64,000 bases of DNA from Acanthaster planci (lineage: Eukaryota > Echinodermata > Asteroidea > Valvatida > Acanthasteridae), in assembly GCF_001949145.1 (NCBI RefSeq), contig NW_019091392.1, positions 1,106,980 to 1,170,979 on the forward strand, written 5' to 3'. Below the pieces are notes generated by a model, which searched no databases, had not been told where the DNA came from, and saw only the letters and a program-made list of their open reading frames with translations. The position numbers and the translations under genes were made by a program. This document shows, in pieces, positions 1-12,480 of the stretch; position 1 is the first letter of the stretch, and each line of letters begins with the position of its first letter.

Positions 1-3000
1 TTTCAATTTATTGTCAATTTATTGTAGGTTAACCAATTACATTTTTAATTATTCTTGCAAAACAAAATTACCCCCAAAGAAATGATTTTTCCGAAGTCTG
101 ATTGCAGCCATTTTTCAAGTGGAAGCCCTCAACTTTCTTGGGCGCTTAGGACCATTTTTCAACCGTAGTTTTTAGCCCTTCTGCTCTCATATGAAAGCTC
201 AAAGATCCAGGGAGTTGATCCTGGCAACGATTTACACAATCTCACCATTTTGGGGGCCAAATAATCTCCTTTTTCAAAAGATACTGTGGGGGCACTTTTA
301 ATGCTAATGAGCTGGTCCGAAATTCTCACTTGAATTAGTGGTCTGCACCCAAAATCTCACGAGGCCTACCAGGGATGAACTTATCAACTTGATTACAAGT
401 GAGGGCCAAATTCATGGGGAAATGTGCCTTCCTTAAAACTGGTAGCATTAAATTACAGTCTAGAGGTGAAATGTGTCGTGTAGAGCTTTGAAAAGAAGCG
501 GTGGCTCATATAGGGTAACTCCATCGACGACTGGCACATTTCCAGCAATCATTTTGACTTCCTCCTTTTTTCTTCGCTATAATACTTGATTCGTGGGAAG
601 TTTTCGACTGAAGAATGATTAAATCAAAATGGCCTCTTAATCTATACTGGTATGTGAATTCTTCGACCTTTGTGTACAGCCTTGAATACTCACAAAAATA
701 CAGGCACTTGTTTTGGAACATTAAATTTAAATTTTCTCATTTTCAGAATTCTTTTACATCTTAAAAACAGATAACTGTAAGTAGATTATTTCTTCAATTT
801 TGAAACCCTCAACAAAATTCATCATTGACATTTCCTCTTTTATAAGGCCCACCGCAATCGTCACGTTGTTAATGTTTCTGTGCTTTCTCTGAGCGTAGAA
901 CAGGGAACCGACTGTCCATTCGGTTATCCGACTCGTATACCCAGCAAGAAATGAGACCAAGGGGTATCCCCCAACATGTCCAATCCCTATACACATTCCA
1001 GACTATTGTTACTTAACCCATCCCCCCAAGATGTCTGAAAGGAATTCCCCAGATTCCTGCGAGACAATGACCAACACAAAGCGGGGGGGGGTTCTAGCCG
1101 TCTCACACCTTGCTGCATATGCCGACTCGCCACGAAATAATTTGTCTACCTATGTGCGCTGAGGCTGCCATTATCAAATCAACATTGTGCTTTTAGGCAC
1201 AATGAGATCATTCTTAAGAATTAGGGTATTGCATTCTACGAACTTACCATGAATACACACTGGAATCCCGTGTGCTCTGTCCTAAATCATCTCGTTCGTG
1301 ATCATTCAACATCGAGTTTCGATAAAAAAAAAAAAAACCAAAGGGAAAGAAAAAGATACAGGCAAGCTTCATCATTGAGATTACCAATTTTCAAAATGAC
1401 CAACCTTGATTAATCTGTCGTATTTTACGAGCCGTGTCCACCGACGAAGTCAATCCGTGCTGATTCCGGCGGGATTTGGGGGGGAACGGAACAACACCAT
1501 AAAACGTTAAACAGGTGATTAAACGCGCTTGGCGATGGAAATGAACGAGTGTCAGACCGCTGCTGCAGTCCCTTAACAAAACGCTTTCATCACCACCCAA
1601 CGATCTTCATCAAGAACCCCCGTCGTAATACACAAAAAATAGCCAATTTGGCAGTGAGGTGGTACGTCTTTAACCAATTTACAAGTGGTAAATACATCCA
1701 CACTGGCGTATCGGAATCACTTATCCTGATGAATTACTCCTCGGCAGTGTGCCAGGTATTTGCCATGCCACCGTTGGTTTGCCGGCCGGCCGGTCGTGCA
1801 ATCATCAACGGAGGAATACCGACCCGAGGCTTCGCTCCCGCTCGCCGCGTGTAAGTCACTCGTCGGCGGAGTGCCTGGGTCAGGTTTCGCTTGTGCGTTT
1901 ATTAGTGCTCTCCCATTGTGCTCTGACAGTGCCAGCAGGATGTTGATCATCCTTTGAACTTTTCTTGCCAAGGATAACCTCGAATCATGGCTTTACTGAT
2001 TGAAGCTCTTTCCCGCGCGTTTGTCTCTGAGATGGTAATCATCTCGCAGGCTCGTCTTCAAAGTCGTTCTCTTCACTTGCTCTTGCTAGGTCGTATTTTT
2101 GTTACAATTTCCTTGCGGTACTGAAGATGATGAGACAACAGCGTTCATGTCATATAAAGCTGCAGAGTGATAGCCTCTCAATCGACACAAAACGATTGCA
2201 GACAATGAGGACTCCAGTGTATTATCCTACTTTCAAGTCCTTACTCAAAACAATTATAGTCGGCGTCTCTCTGTATCCGAACGCAGCATGAACAAGTCTG
2301 TTAACTGAGCATACTCACTGTTTATACATCACACATCCTCAATCTCTTTACATCCATAAACCAAACGGGCCCTATATCTCAGATGTCCCTTGCAAGCATT
2401 ATAGATTTTCACTTGCTTGGAGGTTCGATGCAGAAAAGAAGAAAAAAAAATCTCTACCATGGAATGACCAAAACGAAACTGGTTTAATAGGTTGGGGATT
2501 GCTTATCCGTCGGGAAGTTGATTGCAGAAGATAATATCCGAAACAATGCTCGTCTTTTTAATTAACTTAATTTTAGAAATAAATAGAAATATATTTTGAA
2601 AATGAACTGAAAGCACTTGCCTACTCCAGGAAGCCCGCAAAGTTGGGGGTTTAATGGCATGGATAACGGTCCAAAAATCCAACAGTGCTGGATAATAAAC
2701 ACGGAACAATATCATACCGCGACCCATCCTCAAATGCGTTGACAAGGAGGCCCTTTTCAAGTGTCGTCATCCGTGTCCCATTCGTCCATCGCAACTTCCA
2801 AAAGGGGTCTTCAACCTCGGTCGGAGTTTCAACCTTCGATCCACCTTTTTGTTGTCTTATTAAAACTGCACTCGGGAAAAATTTCCTCTTTACGATGGAA
2901 CTAATCCTCTTTTCAACAGATTAGACCCCTCTGGCCATCTCGGGCTTTGCCGTCGTCCTGTCAGTCAGTACCGGGGTCAGAAGACAAGAGCATTTAGGCC

Positions 3001-3912
3001 TACACCGCGCAATGATTGTAACAACTAATAAAAGGTCTGCATATATATTACAGAACCAGGTCGAGGATGTTCTTCTTCTCGTTTTCAATGCATGAATTGG
3101 AAGTAATTACTAAAAATGGAGGGGCTGATTGCAGAGGAGGGAACCGCCTGACAGCAGTTCATTGCCCGTTTGTATAAAGCCGACCACGCAGTGATTGTGG
3201 TGCACCCAAGCGGTAGAGGCCGTACGCTGAGTTATGCAAACCATGGAAGAAGGAGGGAACGGTAGATCGGTTCATCATGCTAACTACGGGGATGTTATCT
3301 ATTGTTTAATTAAGCTGACAGTGTGGCAACACCCTATGGTTTAACAAGAGGTTGCGCCAAAGACCATCGTAATCGTCATATAAGTGTCATGTCGGCTTTA
3401 TCTGCATTAATTGCATCGGTTTCCTGTACCACTGGCAGTGATGAATTATCGTCTCACACAACTACAATACGTATATTGTCCCCACGTCGACAATTCATGA
3501 TTGATGATGCTTTTGTCATGATTGGAGCTTCAGTAGTATTATGAGACATGATGATCAAACTGGCAGATCAAGGATTTTTTTTAGAGGGGGGGTTGTCAGG
3601 CTCACGTCCGATTATATTTTCATGTCCGATATTTTAGAACGGGCGGACATATATATTTGCTTCAGATGTACTTCCGCTGGTTGTAAAATAGATCTTTGAA
3701 GGATTCAGAGATAAATCAGCTGGCAAATTATCCATCCAAATCCGGTCCCAAATTCTCTGTGGTTTCAAACTATTGCTAATTCTAGTCGACAGACTGATCA
3801 TGATTTCTGAAACCTTCCCAACCCTAGTCGAGTGGCGCAGGGGGTGTAAGGCTAACGTCCCTTGAGCTTTGTAAAACCACATGTATACAGTCACAGTCCC
3901 TTACATATGTAT
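1..3912. other. Intergenic DNA, no gene seen
   Basis: AT-leaning single-copy-looking DNA. Open frames are short, overlap on both strands and show no recognisable domain. Small A-runs (about 1324-1337) and G-runs occur. The only compositional change is a CpG-rich patch near 1740-1960, listed separately. Confidence 0.6.
1740..1960. promoter_or_regulatory. CpG-rich patch, candidate regulatory element
   Basis: About 220 bp clearly richer in G, C and CpG than its flanks, with the palindromic run GCCGGCCGGCCGG near 1780-1795. Several frames are open at once, which reflects composition and not coding. No promoter elements or splice sites are seen. Regulatory role is inference from composition only. 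Confidence 0.2.
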
Positions 3913-4200
3913 ACTTGTGGGGTATTTCCCTTGTTCTCGTGTACAAGACTCCCACACAACACGGAAAAAATTTCAAATCACTGCCATTTCAACCAAATTC
4001 AGTTTCCTGGGTTGGAATTTCGACCGTATGTCCCTTATAAAAAACACTTCAATTTGCGACGGATGAATGGCACTTGAAAATTCCTCCTTTTTGAGTAAAT
4101 TTGAAATATTCGTGAAATTCTTGTACCCCACAAGGATCAAAACTGGCCTTGTGGAATACCTTCCATTGTTCTGGTACCCCACAAGGCACCATGTACAAAC
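3913..4200. repeat. Inverted/dispersed CCCCACAAGG motif cluster (foldback)
   Basis: Four related motifs lie within 290 bp: CTTGTGGGGTA at 3914-3924, TACCCCACAAGG at 4124-4135, CCTTGTGG at 4147-4154 (inverted) and GGTACCCCACAAGG at 4173-4186. CCACAAGG (4128-4135) and CCTTGTGG (4147-4154) form a perfect 8-bp hairpin stem. A very similar arrangement recurs at 23491-23538. It looks like a decayed foldback or MITE-like unit; no transposase is present. Confidence 0.5.
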
Positions 4201-6480
4201 GCAACCAGTGCTCACGGATGTTTCACCCCCATTCGATGTGTGGAAATTAACGACTTAAACCGTGCGCGGCGGTTACTTGACCGGACCCTCGTGAATCATA
4301 CGGAATTGTCCTTAGCAACTTGCCAATCTTCTGTTCAGCCTTCTCGTTTTGCACAAAGTTAACAAACGATCACATTGAAACTCTTTCCATGCGCTCTAGA
4401 AGGCTCAAACCGAATAAAACACTACAGAATCATGAAAAAAATATGAAATTTAGCCTCAAAGTGGTTGCTAAGATGATAAATTATTTCCATTTTACATTTT
4501 TCAATTTTAGAAGTTTTCCCAGAACACTGAGACACTGCATACGACAGGGCAGAATCTCAACTACACAATACCATCAGTTCTATATATGTAGCTAGATTTT
4601 TTTGTTCGACTTTCATGAGTTGATACTTCTGCGCAGTGCGATCTGTGTTTTACTTTTTTTCGTGTTTTACATGCACAAAAACAATCCAACCACGTATCGT
4701 GCACGGTACTGCGGCCTGTTACACGCGTACCGCGGCGTACATGTACATGTACATGCATATGAAAATTATCGACGGAGCCGTTGTACATGTTCACGTAGTT
4801 CATACGTGTATGGTACATGTCAAACTGGGGATATGTACCGCTAATTTCAACATTTTTCTGGCAATTTTATAATGACAGATAGGCCTTGGTTTCAATAATA
4901 AACTTCATGTTAACTTACTGTACTTTTGTGTTCGTCTTTCCTTCCCGAATCACTAAATGCCTACGCTCGCATGGCTGTAAGATTATGCGGGGTGAATAGA
5001 ATCGGTGTCGAGTTAGGTCGATATGCAACTGCGTCCGGTCGTGAAGAGAAACAAATCTAGCAGAAAACCGTCAGCCAATCTGAAACCTTCACACCTTTCT
5101 CCACCACAGCCCACTTTGGAAAACTTCAGGAAAACTTCGAATGCTTTGTTTCGAGACTTCAGAAGTCGTATCAAAACGTAAACAAACTACCGCTTAAGAA
5201 AAGAGCTTCGCACAAAAGTCACTAGTTTTGGTGCTCTTTCTCAATTTTATTTCAATAAACACGTTAAGAAAAGGCCTTATCTTACCATGAAAATATTTTG
5301 AGCAAGAACTTTTATTTCCCGTGGCCTATTACTCATGCAAATGAGCCTAAAATGGGACATGCGCAGTTAGTCATTTCCCTCTGAAACATTCGTGTGCTAT
5401 ACCCACGCAAATATAGTGCTGCTGTTGCTTTTTTCTTGAGAGAGAGGGACAGACGCATTTTGGCATCCTGCTCACAGGAGCAAAAACACCATGCGACTAA
5501 TTTTTAAGTTTCTGTAGAAAGACTCGGTCAAAGACTAAAACAATGAAGAAAGGACACTTTGTAACCCTGCAGCCAAGTAACCGTTTTTTACTCACTTTTG
5601 AAAGGGACACGCGGCTTTTTATCGATCAAAATATGTTCTGAGAGTTGAAATTGAATGCTGATCCGGCTCTTTGAATCTGAACAATATTCTTTCTTATTTC
5701 TGAATGGAATGTACTTCCTCGGTTGCCGTAATAGAGTCAATCGATCGTCAGGAACGGATCAATGCAAACAATTAGAATTTGGGGCTCAAAATAATTGGAT
5801 CGATGGTTTATCACTTCTACAGCAGATGACATGCTGACTGACTGATACAATCTGACAGGGTAGGGTCGTCGGACACATAGACTGATTCTGGATCTGGCAA
5901 ATCCACCCAAAAATTGGTTTCTTAGGGTTTACAAGGTTTAGGTTTACTTTTCACAGCTCATATATCTGTCTACAGACTTGTGTATTACACGTATTACATA
6001 ATCCCTTTCGTATAAGTTTTCTTTTGCGGGAAACCAGCTCGGTCTGTTGAAATACCCTGCATGCGCGAGAACAACTTGAATACTGAACGGGAGTCGTTGT
6101 TTAATCAACTTAATAATAACTAATATCTGCATGTAATACTCGCAATATCTCAATGAATCTAACAGTCTGTAATTCATTACTTGTTACCCTAAATAGTATT
6201 CATCACACAACAAGACAAGCAAGGCTTTATGCCTGGCAATTATAAAAAGCCAGGGCTGGTTTAGGTATCAAAAGTGTTTCAGGCACGTTGGAATACATGT
6301 ATTGTGTAACAACAACTGTAACTCCAAATCACAACAATACTCTGCACATCGTTGCAGGACAGAACATTTAAGAAAAGCACCATACCTTATTTTACTCAAC
6401 TTTTAAATAATTGTAATTAACCCTATTTTGCACTCTTGCCTTCATTTAAAACAACTCTGAAATGTTTTTGTGGGTTTTTA
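4201..6480. other. Intergenic DNA, no gene seen
   Basis: AT-rich with only short, domain-free frames. An octamer ATGCAAAT (5335-5342) sits inside the imperfect palindrome CTCATGCAAATGAG (5332-5345), a possible POU-factor site. Otherwise featureless apart from the ACATGT run listed separately. Confidence 0.6.
4737..4761. repeat. Tandem ACATGT palindromic microsatellite
   Basis: Three to four head-to-tail copies of the self-complementary unit GTACAT, running into GCATATG. A similar GTACATGT occurs at several other places (for example about 10936 and 58405). Short tandem repeat with hairpin potential; no function implied. Confidence 0.7.
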
Positions 6481-6701
6481 TTCTGTGCCAATAACCGCTT
6501 TTCGGCCGTAAGTCCCGGATGGATTGTACACGTGCCCGGCTCTGTTGATCGGAGTGTCTTTTCTGGTTGTGTGCGATATTTAACCCTGTGTTAATATTGT
6601 AATTCTTGTATTTTAAAATCTACTTGTAAAAATCTCAGCACTTCAGCCTTTGGCTACTATTGAAATTTTAATAATAAACCAGCAATGAATGAATGAATGA
6701 A
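6481..6701 (+). mobile_element. Probable non-LTR retrotransposon (LINE) 3' end
   Basis: The segment ends in AATAATAAA (6670-6678) followed directly by a short (AATG)n tail at 6684-6701. This architecture, a 3' UTR with an A/T-rich signal then a 3-5 bp tandem tail, is typical of CR1/L2/RTE-like LINE 3' termini. No reverse transcriptase reading frame remains upstream, so the copy is a 5'-truncated fragment. The upstream limit given is a guess. It could instead be an unrelated microsatellite. Confidence 0.4.
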
Positions 6702-9495
6702 AGTATTCCCATCCTAGAGCTCGAGCCTGCGTAACATTATATTGAACACGCCAGTTTGGCAACTGATAATCAAACCATTGTAAATTAGAGGAATAAATTG
6801 TGGAATGCACCTTTCATATAGAGGATGGATTTCGCTTTTAAAAAATTTCAAAAGTTCGGGTATGGGACAACCAAGATTTTGACACCCCCCCACACACGCA
6901 CCCACAGCTATGAGATGGCCCCAAAACGGGTTAATATCAGATGGCTATAAACCTTTATAAACCTCTGTGACAATTTGGAAATAAATTATGCCATGCTTTC
7001 ATTTATTTATTTCCAGTATCCTAGTTTTACAAAAATTTTGTCCATTAATTTGGATACTCTACACACCTTTGACTTTGACAGTCTAATCGCTCTTGTCATT
7101 TAAATCAAAGTACATGGACTCACATGTTGTTATTCATTAAATTTTGTGTACAGCCACTGCTTGTGCTCAACAAGTCGTAAGAAACTTTCTAGCAAAGCCT
7201 ACAATTTTAATCTTGGAGAGACCAGTAAGCCCACGAGGGCGCTTCATCGGACAAGGGTGAATCTGGGAGGCAGGTAATGCACCATGAGGGCGCACTTTCA
7301 CGGTCAAGAACGGAGCTATGTGCAGAGTACTAATAGCGCCAAATTCAGAAAGGGAAACCAAATATCTGTTGTACAATACAGCATGAAGCCATTGGGCCTG
7401 TTTGTTACACAAAGATCTGGATCTCGATCAGTGGCTCCAAGGCTGGTTCGCTCCATCTATTACACGGGTTCTGGTGCAAGTGAGCCAACGATGGACCGCT
7501 GATTGCGATCCGGATCCACGTGGAACAAACGGGTCCATTGTGTGCTGACTGTCCATGTGCACTGACACAAAATCCACCATATTGGTTCAAGCAATTGAGA
7601 CACCAGTGTTGCAAATCTTTGCATAGACTGCTGTGATCAAGAGTTCCATAGAGTGGTCCTAGTAAGAATCTACAGATAACGATGACCACCAATATACCCG
7701 AAAAAATCGAGAATGCAAATCTCTTGTAAGAAACATAAAAAACTGAACACTGACATTGAAGTTTCATCCTCTCCTTTTAGTTTATTTTTTTTGTTTATCA
7801 CGAAACGATCGATGGTGAACCATTCTGGAATTCTTTCCGCTGCTGTGCTAAAGGAAGTTTGAAACAACTTGGGAAATCTTTAACGATGGCTTCAGGGTGT
7901 GCACATTGTCTACTAAATCAATCTTACTTTGACAAATGAATCCGTGTAACTGTCGGTTTGAATGATATTATCTCAAATGGCCACTTTCGTGTTTAGTTTT
8001 GACTTTTGTACTATATTTCTTAGGTATTCATTTTTAGGGTAAAAACCTGAGAAGCACTCAGAGTAATTCTCTTTAATTGTAAAGCAGCCAGAATTTCTTT
8101 TCGAGAAAACTCGCTTCTTTCATATCCCAGGGGAACTCATTTATCCCCCACCCCATCATTTGCTCCCGATGATCTGTACGTGCGCCCTCTGTAGACTCTT
8201 GTCTATCGCACATGCGAAATACGCGTCGCTGACAGCATAAGAGAGCCTTCGTGCGGATGCAAAGGGTTATCAGAGCTTAATGTTCAACCACAGGTCGCGA
8301 TTTTCTTTAGTCATCTGCTCTCGTTTTAATTTTTGTTTTGTTTTATTTAATTAAAAGGTGATTTGGCGTCTTTTTATCAATTCATTTCCGTATTTTCAGT
8401 CAAAACTGTAATTCTGTCCCTCGACTGACTACCGGCACAAAAGCTGCTGGAAATCTATCATTTAGTTGTCCTAATTTTTTGTTCATTTCCATTCATTACA
8501 ATTGAGATAATAAAGCGACATTTCACTATAATCGTGAATTCAGTACAAGGGATGAAATTTTAATCAATTGAAATGAAAAGTGATGAGACTGGCAAAAACT
8601 AGTTTCTTGTATGAGCCCAGGCCCCCGTAAATGTAATATTAAGTTTCTTTGGCGTTTTGTAACAACGTGGCAAAAAGCGAAAAGGAACTCTTGTTTCTCG
8701 GAAATATTTTCATGTGCCAACTTTTGGGTTCACAATTTTAAAAGAAAAACATTAACAGTAACCACCCCATGGTCTGCCCTGATTGACATAATGCGGCAAC
8801 AGCGCCCTCACTTAGGCTTTTTGCACCAGTAACAGTATAAGTTTATTCATAACCTTTATTAATCAGCATCACACTATAGAGTTAGGAGGAGGGTCCAGTT
8901 TTAGAGGTAAGAGGAAACCGAAGTACCCGGAGAAAACCTGCGAGAACGAGTATGGCCAAGAAACCAAATGCACTTATTGAGCCTGGTCCAAGATGGGACC
9001 CGGGCCGGGGTACAAAGGGAAGAAATAACGGCTTCACTAATCTGCCCACCATCCACATATATTTTGACTTCTCAGGGTACTTTGCTTTAGAATCATCATT
9101 TAGCATCATTTACTGTAATATTGTTATTCGCATTCTTGAATAAATGACCAAATAACAGGTTTTTTTTTTATAAACAGCCCTGGAAAATATTTACTTGCCA
9201 GCTTAAAAAAGATGTTGTTGAATAAAAACAAAAATATATATAACCCCGGTGCCTTTTTTCTCTTATCTGATGCACGTAGAGGGCGCCTGCACGCTCCCAG
9301 AAGACTCTGCCAGTTATTGTGTCATGGGTAATGTTGCGGTTTACTACACAATAATGGGCGTTGGCACAGAAGGATAAATGGTGGGCGGGGTGGATGGTGT
9401 GGGATACTGTGTTTTTCGACGCACAAAAGGTGATTCTGTTATTTATTTATGTCAGAAAGTGTATTTATATGATGAAGATTCATTAAAGGCAAATT
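6702..9495. other. Intergenic DNA with a cluster of GAGGGCGC octamers
   Basis: No coding signal. The octamer GAGGGCGC or its complement occurs at 7235, 7286, 8182, 8802 and 9279. The 8802 occurrence, read on the minus strand from about 8840 down to about 8760, resembles the start of the dispersed repeat family seen at 9.88, 23.3 and 24.0 kb, so it is probably a truncated minus-strand copy. The rest is AT-rich and featureless. Confidence 0.55.
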
Positions 9496-9503
9496 TTCGG
9501 TTT

Positions 9504-9578
9504 GCGTACGGTACGCACGGGCTTGAACCCCCATTTGTACGCATGGTGTATACACAGTGGCACCCCCCCTCTGCGTAC
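9504..9578. repeat. Palindrome cluster with GCGTAC/GTACGC arms
   Basis: GCGTAC and GTACGC form a perfect odd palindrome at 9504-9516 (6-bp arms, 1-bp centre). Further arms lie at 9537-9542 (GTACGC) and 9573-9578 (GCGTAC), the last two inverted relative to each other. A GC-rich island of about 90 bp surrounds them. Possible foldback remnant. Confidence 0.45.
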
Positions 9579-9879
9579 ATACTGTATGGACAGCCCCTGA
9601 TATTACTGGATTACAGTTCGATTTTGTCAAGCACTAAGATCGTTAACTTCTGAACCTAACGGTGATCTCACGGTTCATCCTCGCGAGGACCCCAGTTGAG
9701 CAGGCCACCCGTCGGCTTTGGACAAACTCCGGGCAGCTCCTCCAAGACGCATCAGCTTCCGTCAAGACTGTACTTGTAAAGTTCAAGTGTACATGCAATG
9801 AATTTTCTTCCACACAAATCTTCTTCAAAATTGTATTCTTTTTCAATGTATGGAAACTCTTTTACATTCCTATTCAGTT

Positions 9880-10250
9880 AAATGCATTTCAAAGCGCACT
9901 TTTTCAATTATGTGCACTTTCCTGGACAACTGAGGGCGCTGTTGCTGTGAAGTTATCTGGAGAAGACACTGTTCAGTCCCTCGGTTTGGTGTTCACATTG
10001 TAAACCTATATATTACTTTCAGAAAACATTCTGAGAAAGGGACTGATGCTTGCGTCTATGCTTATAAACAACAATTAAATACCAAAGAGGAGAAAGAAAA
10101 CTGATGAGTACCTCAAATCAACAAAATCCAGGACGTCTGAGTATACAAACCAGTGTAACAATGAAGCTTCTTCCTGGAATGACATCCAAGTTTTGCTTAT
10201 GAATATGGAAATACCTATAAGCATAAAAAAGGCAGTAAAATACCCTTTGA
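9880..10250 (+). mobile_element. Dispersed repeat family, copy 1
   Basis: Shares two blocks with the segments at 23256-23790 and 24010-24360. Block 1 has a GTGCACTTT-like stretch, then ACTGAGGGCGC at 9930-9939, then GTTATCTGGAGAAGAC at 9953-9968. Block 2 has GACATCCAAGTTTTGC at 10181-10196, then GAATATGGAAAT, then ATAAGCATAAAAAAGGC at about 10217-10233. Same order and orientation in all three copies. No reading frame of use, so a non-autonomous element (SINE- or MITE-like) is most likely. Ends and target-site duplications were not resolved. Confidence 0.55.
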
Positions 10251-11533
10251 AGTAAGCATTTGAAGGTTTGTTGCAGCTACCTTTTAATGTTTTATAACGA
10301 GTCCTGATGACTGTTGGTAATCAGTGAACATATTACATATTTCTTACAGACGTTAGATTAGTTTGTGTATTGGTTGTACAAAAGCATAAAAAACATGATG
10401 TACAAATTTCAAAGGGATCCCGATCAGACATTAATGCATATTATAATGAAATAGGCTGTTTTCTTGCGAATATCAAATCCGTATGGGAAGATTTCTTTTA
10501 CTTCTGTGAAGTGTCCAAAGCACACCTAACTTCGAACCCGGTTGGTGACGTTGGCTTTGTTTACAGGTCGGCTAGCCTTATTCACAAGTAGGCCATCTTA
10601 ATAAATTCTGAAGCGTAAAAATTCTTTAAAAACTTCATGTGTGTGAGAAAGATAATGATGCATTATAAGGGCATGTTGCAGACTGGTATGATCCGATTGG
10701 GTACTTGTAAGTTATGGATAAAAAGTCATGTCAAATTTAAATTGTCCAAATAAAAATGTTTCTCAAAGTGAAATTATGCCTGTGATTACAGCAGAATAAT
10801 CAGGCTCCTTGTTTTGTGTTCAGTAAATAAAAAGCGGATCAGCGGAGTATGATCCCATCTCACGCCGTAGCTTCAGCCACCGCCACCATCGTGGTGTGGT
10901 ACTGGCTATTCATTGTCCCGCTGAGTCGTTTCCTTGTACATGTACACTGTTCTTTACTTTGGTTGTAGCCCTGTAACTCGAAATGTACTGAGATGAATTA
11001 ATCTCAGACAGCTTTTACAGCACTAAGCTCATGGAAGGCGCGGTCCCTATCCATTGAATGTTCAAGTCGTTGGCGGCAGCCGTACTGCAGAAAATTGCAC
11101 TTTTAATAAACACAACTGCTTAAATGTCCGTTTCTGAGCTACATCTTACCATTCTTGCAGTTTTGTAATGGTTATTTGGCTATTCCCCCCCCCTTTATTC
11201 TCCCTCGAGTTTGCCGTGTCACCGCGTCGCGTGGGGATCACGCTCTAAACTTTCCTTGGACATTGACCGTAATTTATCACCACTCGGCAAATTGGGTTAA
11301 CGATTCGAGACAATCTGCCTTTATCCAATCACAGGGACCCGAGGCGTGCTCTTGCATTCCTGCATTGCCCCCATAACACTCGACCCTTTTGAGGTTTCCA
11401 GAACTCTAGAGAAAATGGTGACGTCAAAGTAGAGGGCGTTAGAGGGCGCTCTTGTAACTCGATGCTCCGTGATCGGCATCCCTCTGCATGAGAAATGTGT
11501 ATGTGTGAATGTGTGTGAGTTTGTTTCTGCATT
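10251..11533. other. Intergenic DNA, no gene seen
   Basis: AT-rich up to about 10830, then a modestly GC-richer stretch to about 11530 with another GAGGGCGC at 11442-11449, preceded 11 bp earlier by GAGGGCGT. A TG-rich simple stretch lies at about 11496-11525. No coding or RNA gene signal. Confidence 0.55.
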
Positions 11534-11700
11534 CAATTGGGGACCCTGAACAATAGAGGACAATAAGGTCCCCTACTGACAGAGGGTCCCCGATTGACAA
11601 CTGTGTACAATACATATGGGTGGTCTTCTAAAATAGTTAAAGTACGAACAAAAGAGGAACAATAGGGGGTCCCCAGTTGCAGGCAACTGCAACTGGGGTT
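11534..11700. repeat. Nested foldback repeats (GGTCCCC / CCCCAGTTGC)
   Basis: CAATTGGGGACC (11534-11545) and GGTCCCCGATTG (11585-11596) are inverted copies with 11 of 12 positions matching. A second GGTCCCC is at 11567-11573. Then CCCCAGTTGC (11671-11680) and GCAACTGGGG (11689-11698) form a perfect 10-bp stem with an 8-nt loop that itself contains AGTTGC/GCAACT partners. The similar phrases GAACAATAG + GGTCCCC recur on both halves. Looks like a decayed foldback/MITE-type element. Confidence 0.5.
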
Positions 11701-11737
11701 GTTGGAAACGTTGTTTTATTTTCTTCCATTTTGGGCA

Positions 11738-11830
11738 GTTTGTTTGTTTGTTGGGGGGGTGTTGGGTTGGTTGGTTGTTTGTTTGTTTGTTGGGGTGTTG
11801 GGTTGTTTGTTTGTTTGTTTGTTTGTTTTC
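11738..11830. repeat. (TTTG)n microsatellite with TTGG/G-run interruptions
   Basis: Imperfect tandem GTTT units, three clean runs separated by TTGGGGGGGTG-like and GGTTGGTTGG interruptions. The strand is strongly G/T-biased. Simple repeat. Confidence 0.85.
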
Positions 11831-12195
11831 TCCTGTTTCCCTCTACTCATGTAAAATGATTGATCGTTATGTCTTACTTTTGTTATAATTATAATCTATT
11901 TTTGTAGAATTTCTACATTTTGTTTTATTTGGACCTTGGTATTTACTTAGTTAGGATACCTTTCCCTACTCAGTTTTGCCTTCTAATGGGTGTTGGACTG
12001 TGCATTAAAATGAACCAACGAAAGGTTTCAAGACGCGTGTTGAATTGATTTAAAAAGGCTAAATAAGGTAGGTTTGACAAGTGCAACTCGACACGTTACA
12101 CGACACTTTGGCAAAGCAATAAGCGGAAAAAACGTGCAAAGGTAGAGAGAGAGAAAGAGAAGGAAAGAAGAGCTATCTGTTCTTAGAGCCGTAAA

Positions 12196-12480
12196 TTGAA
12201 GTATCCAAGGGAACAGCCGGGAGATGCGTCCTCGCCAAGTCCCTGGGACTCGCGGCTATATACGGGGCGGCACTCTACCGGCCCTGACAGCCCGGCTTCT
12301 CAAATCACGGCCAGAGCATACGGGAGACGGACATTCCCCGGTTGCTATTGGCACGGTTGGAGCGATGAGTTGGAATCTGATCGAGAGAACGGCGGGATGG
12401 AGGACGGAGAGAGAGAGAGAGAGAGCGAGGAACCCCTAGGAAAACATGGATCCGAATTATCGGAGAAGGCATTCGTACAG
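12196..12480. promoter_or_regulatory. CpG-rich candidate regulatory block
   Basis: GC-rich stretch in AT-rich surroundings, with a CTATATAC at 12256-12263 followed by GGGGCGG and an inverted CCAAT (ATTGG) at 12347-12351. These could be basal promoter elements but spacing is not compelling and no donor splice site or coding exon follows. Candidate enhancer or weak promoter. Confidence 0.25.
12406..12425. repeat. (GA)n microsatellite
   Basis: About ten GA dinucleotides in a row, inside the CpG-rich block. Confidence 0.85.

Noticed and set aside
9519-9535. tRNA B-box-like word on the minus strand (GGGTTCAAGCCC)
   Set aside because: The flanking bases do not form a T-stem, and no A-box or acceptor stem fits; it is part of a palindrome cluster.
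11617-11625. Perfect Gli-type site TGGGTGGTC
   Set aside because: One such 9-mer is expected about every other 64-kb window by chance, and it lies in a repeat-rich segment 45 kb from the gene.
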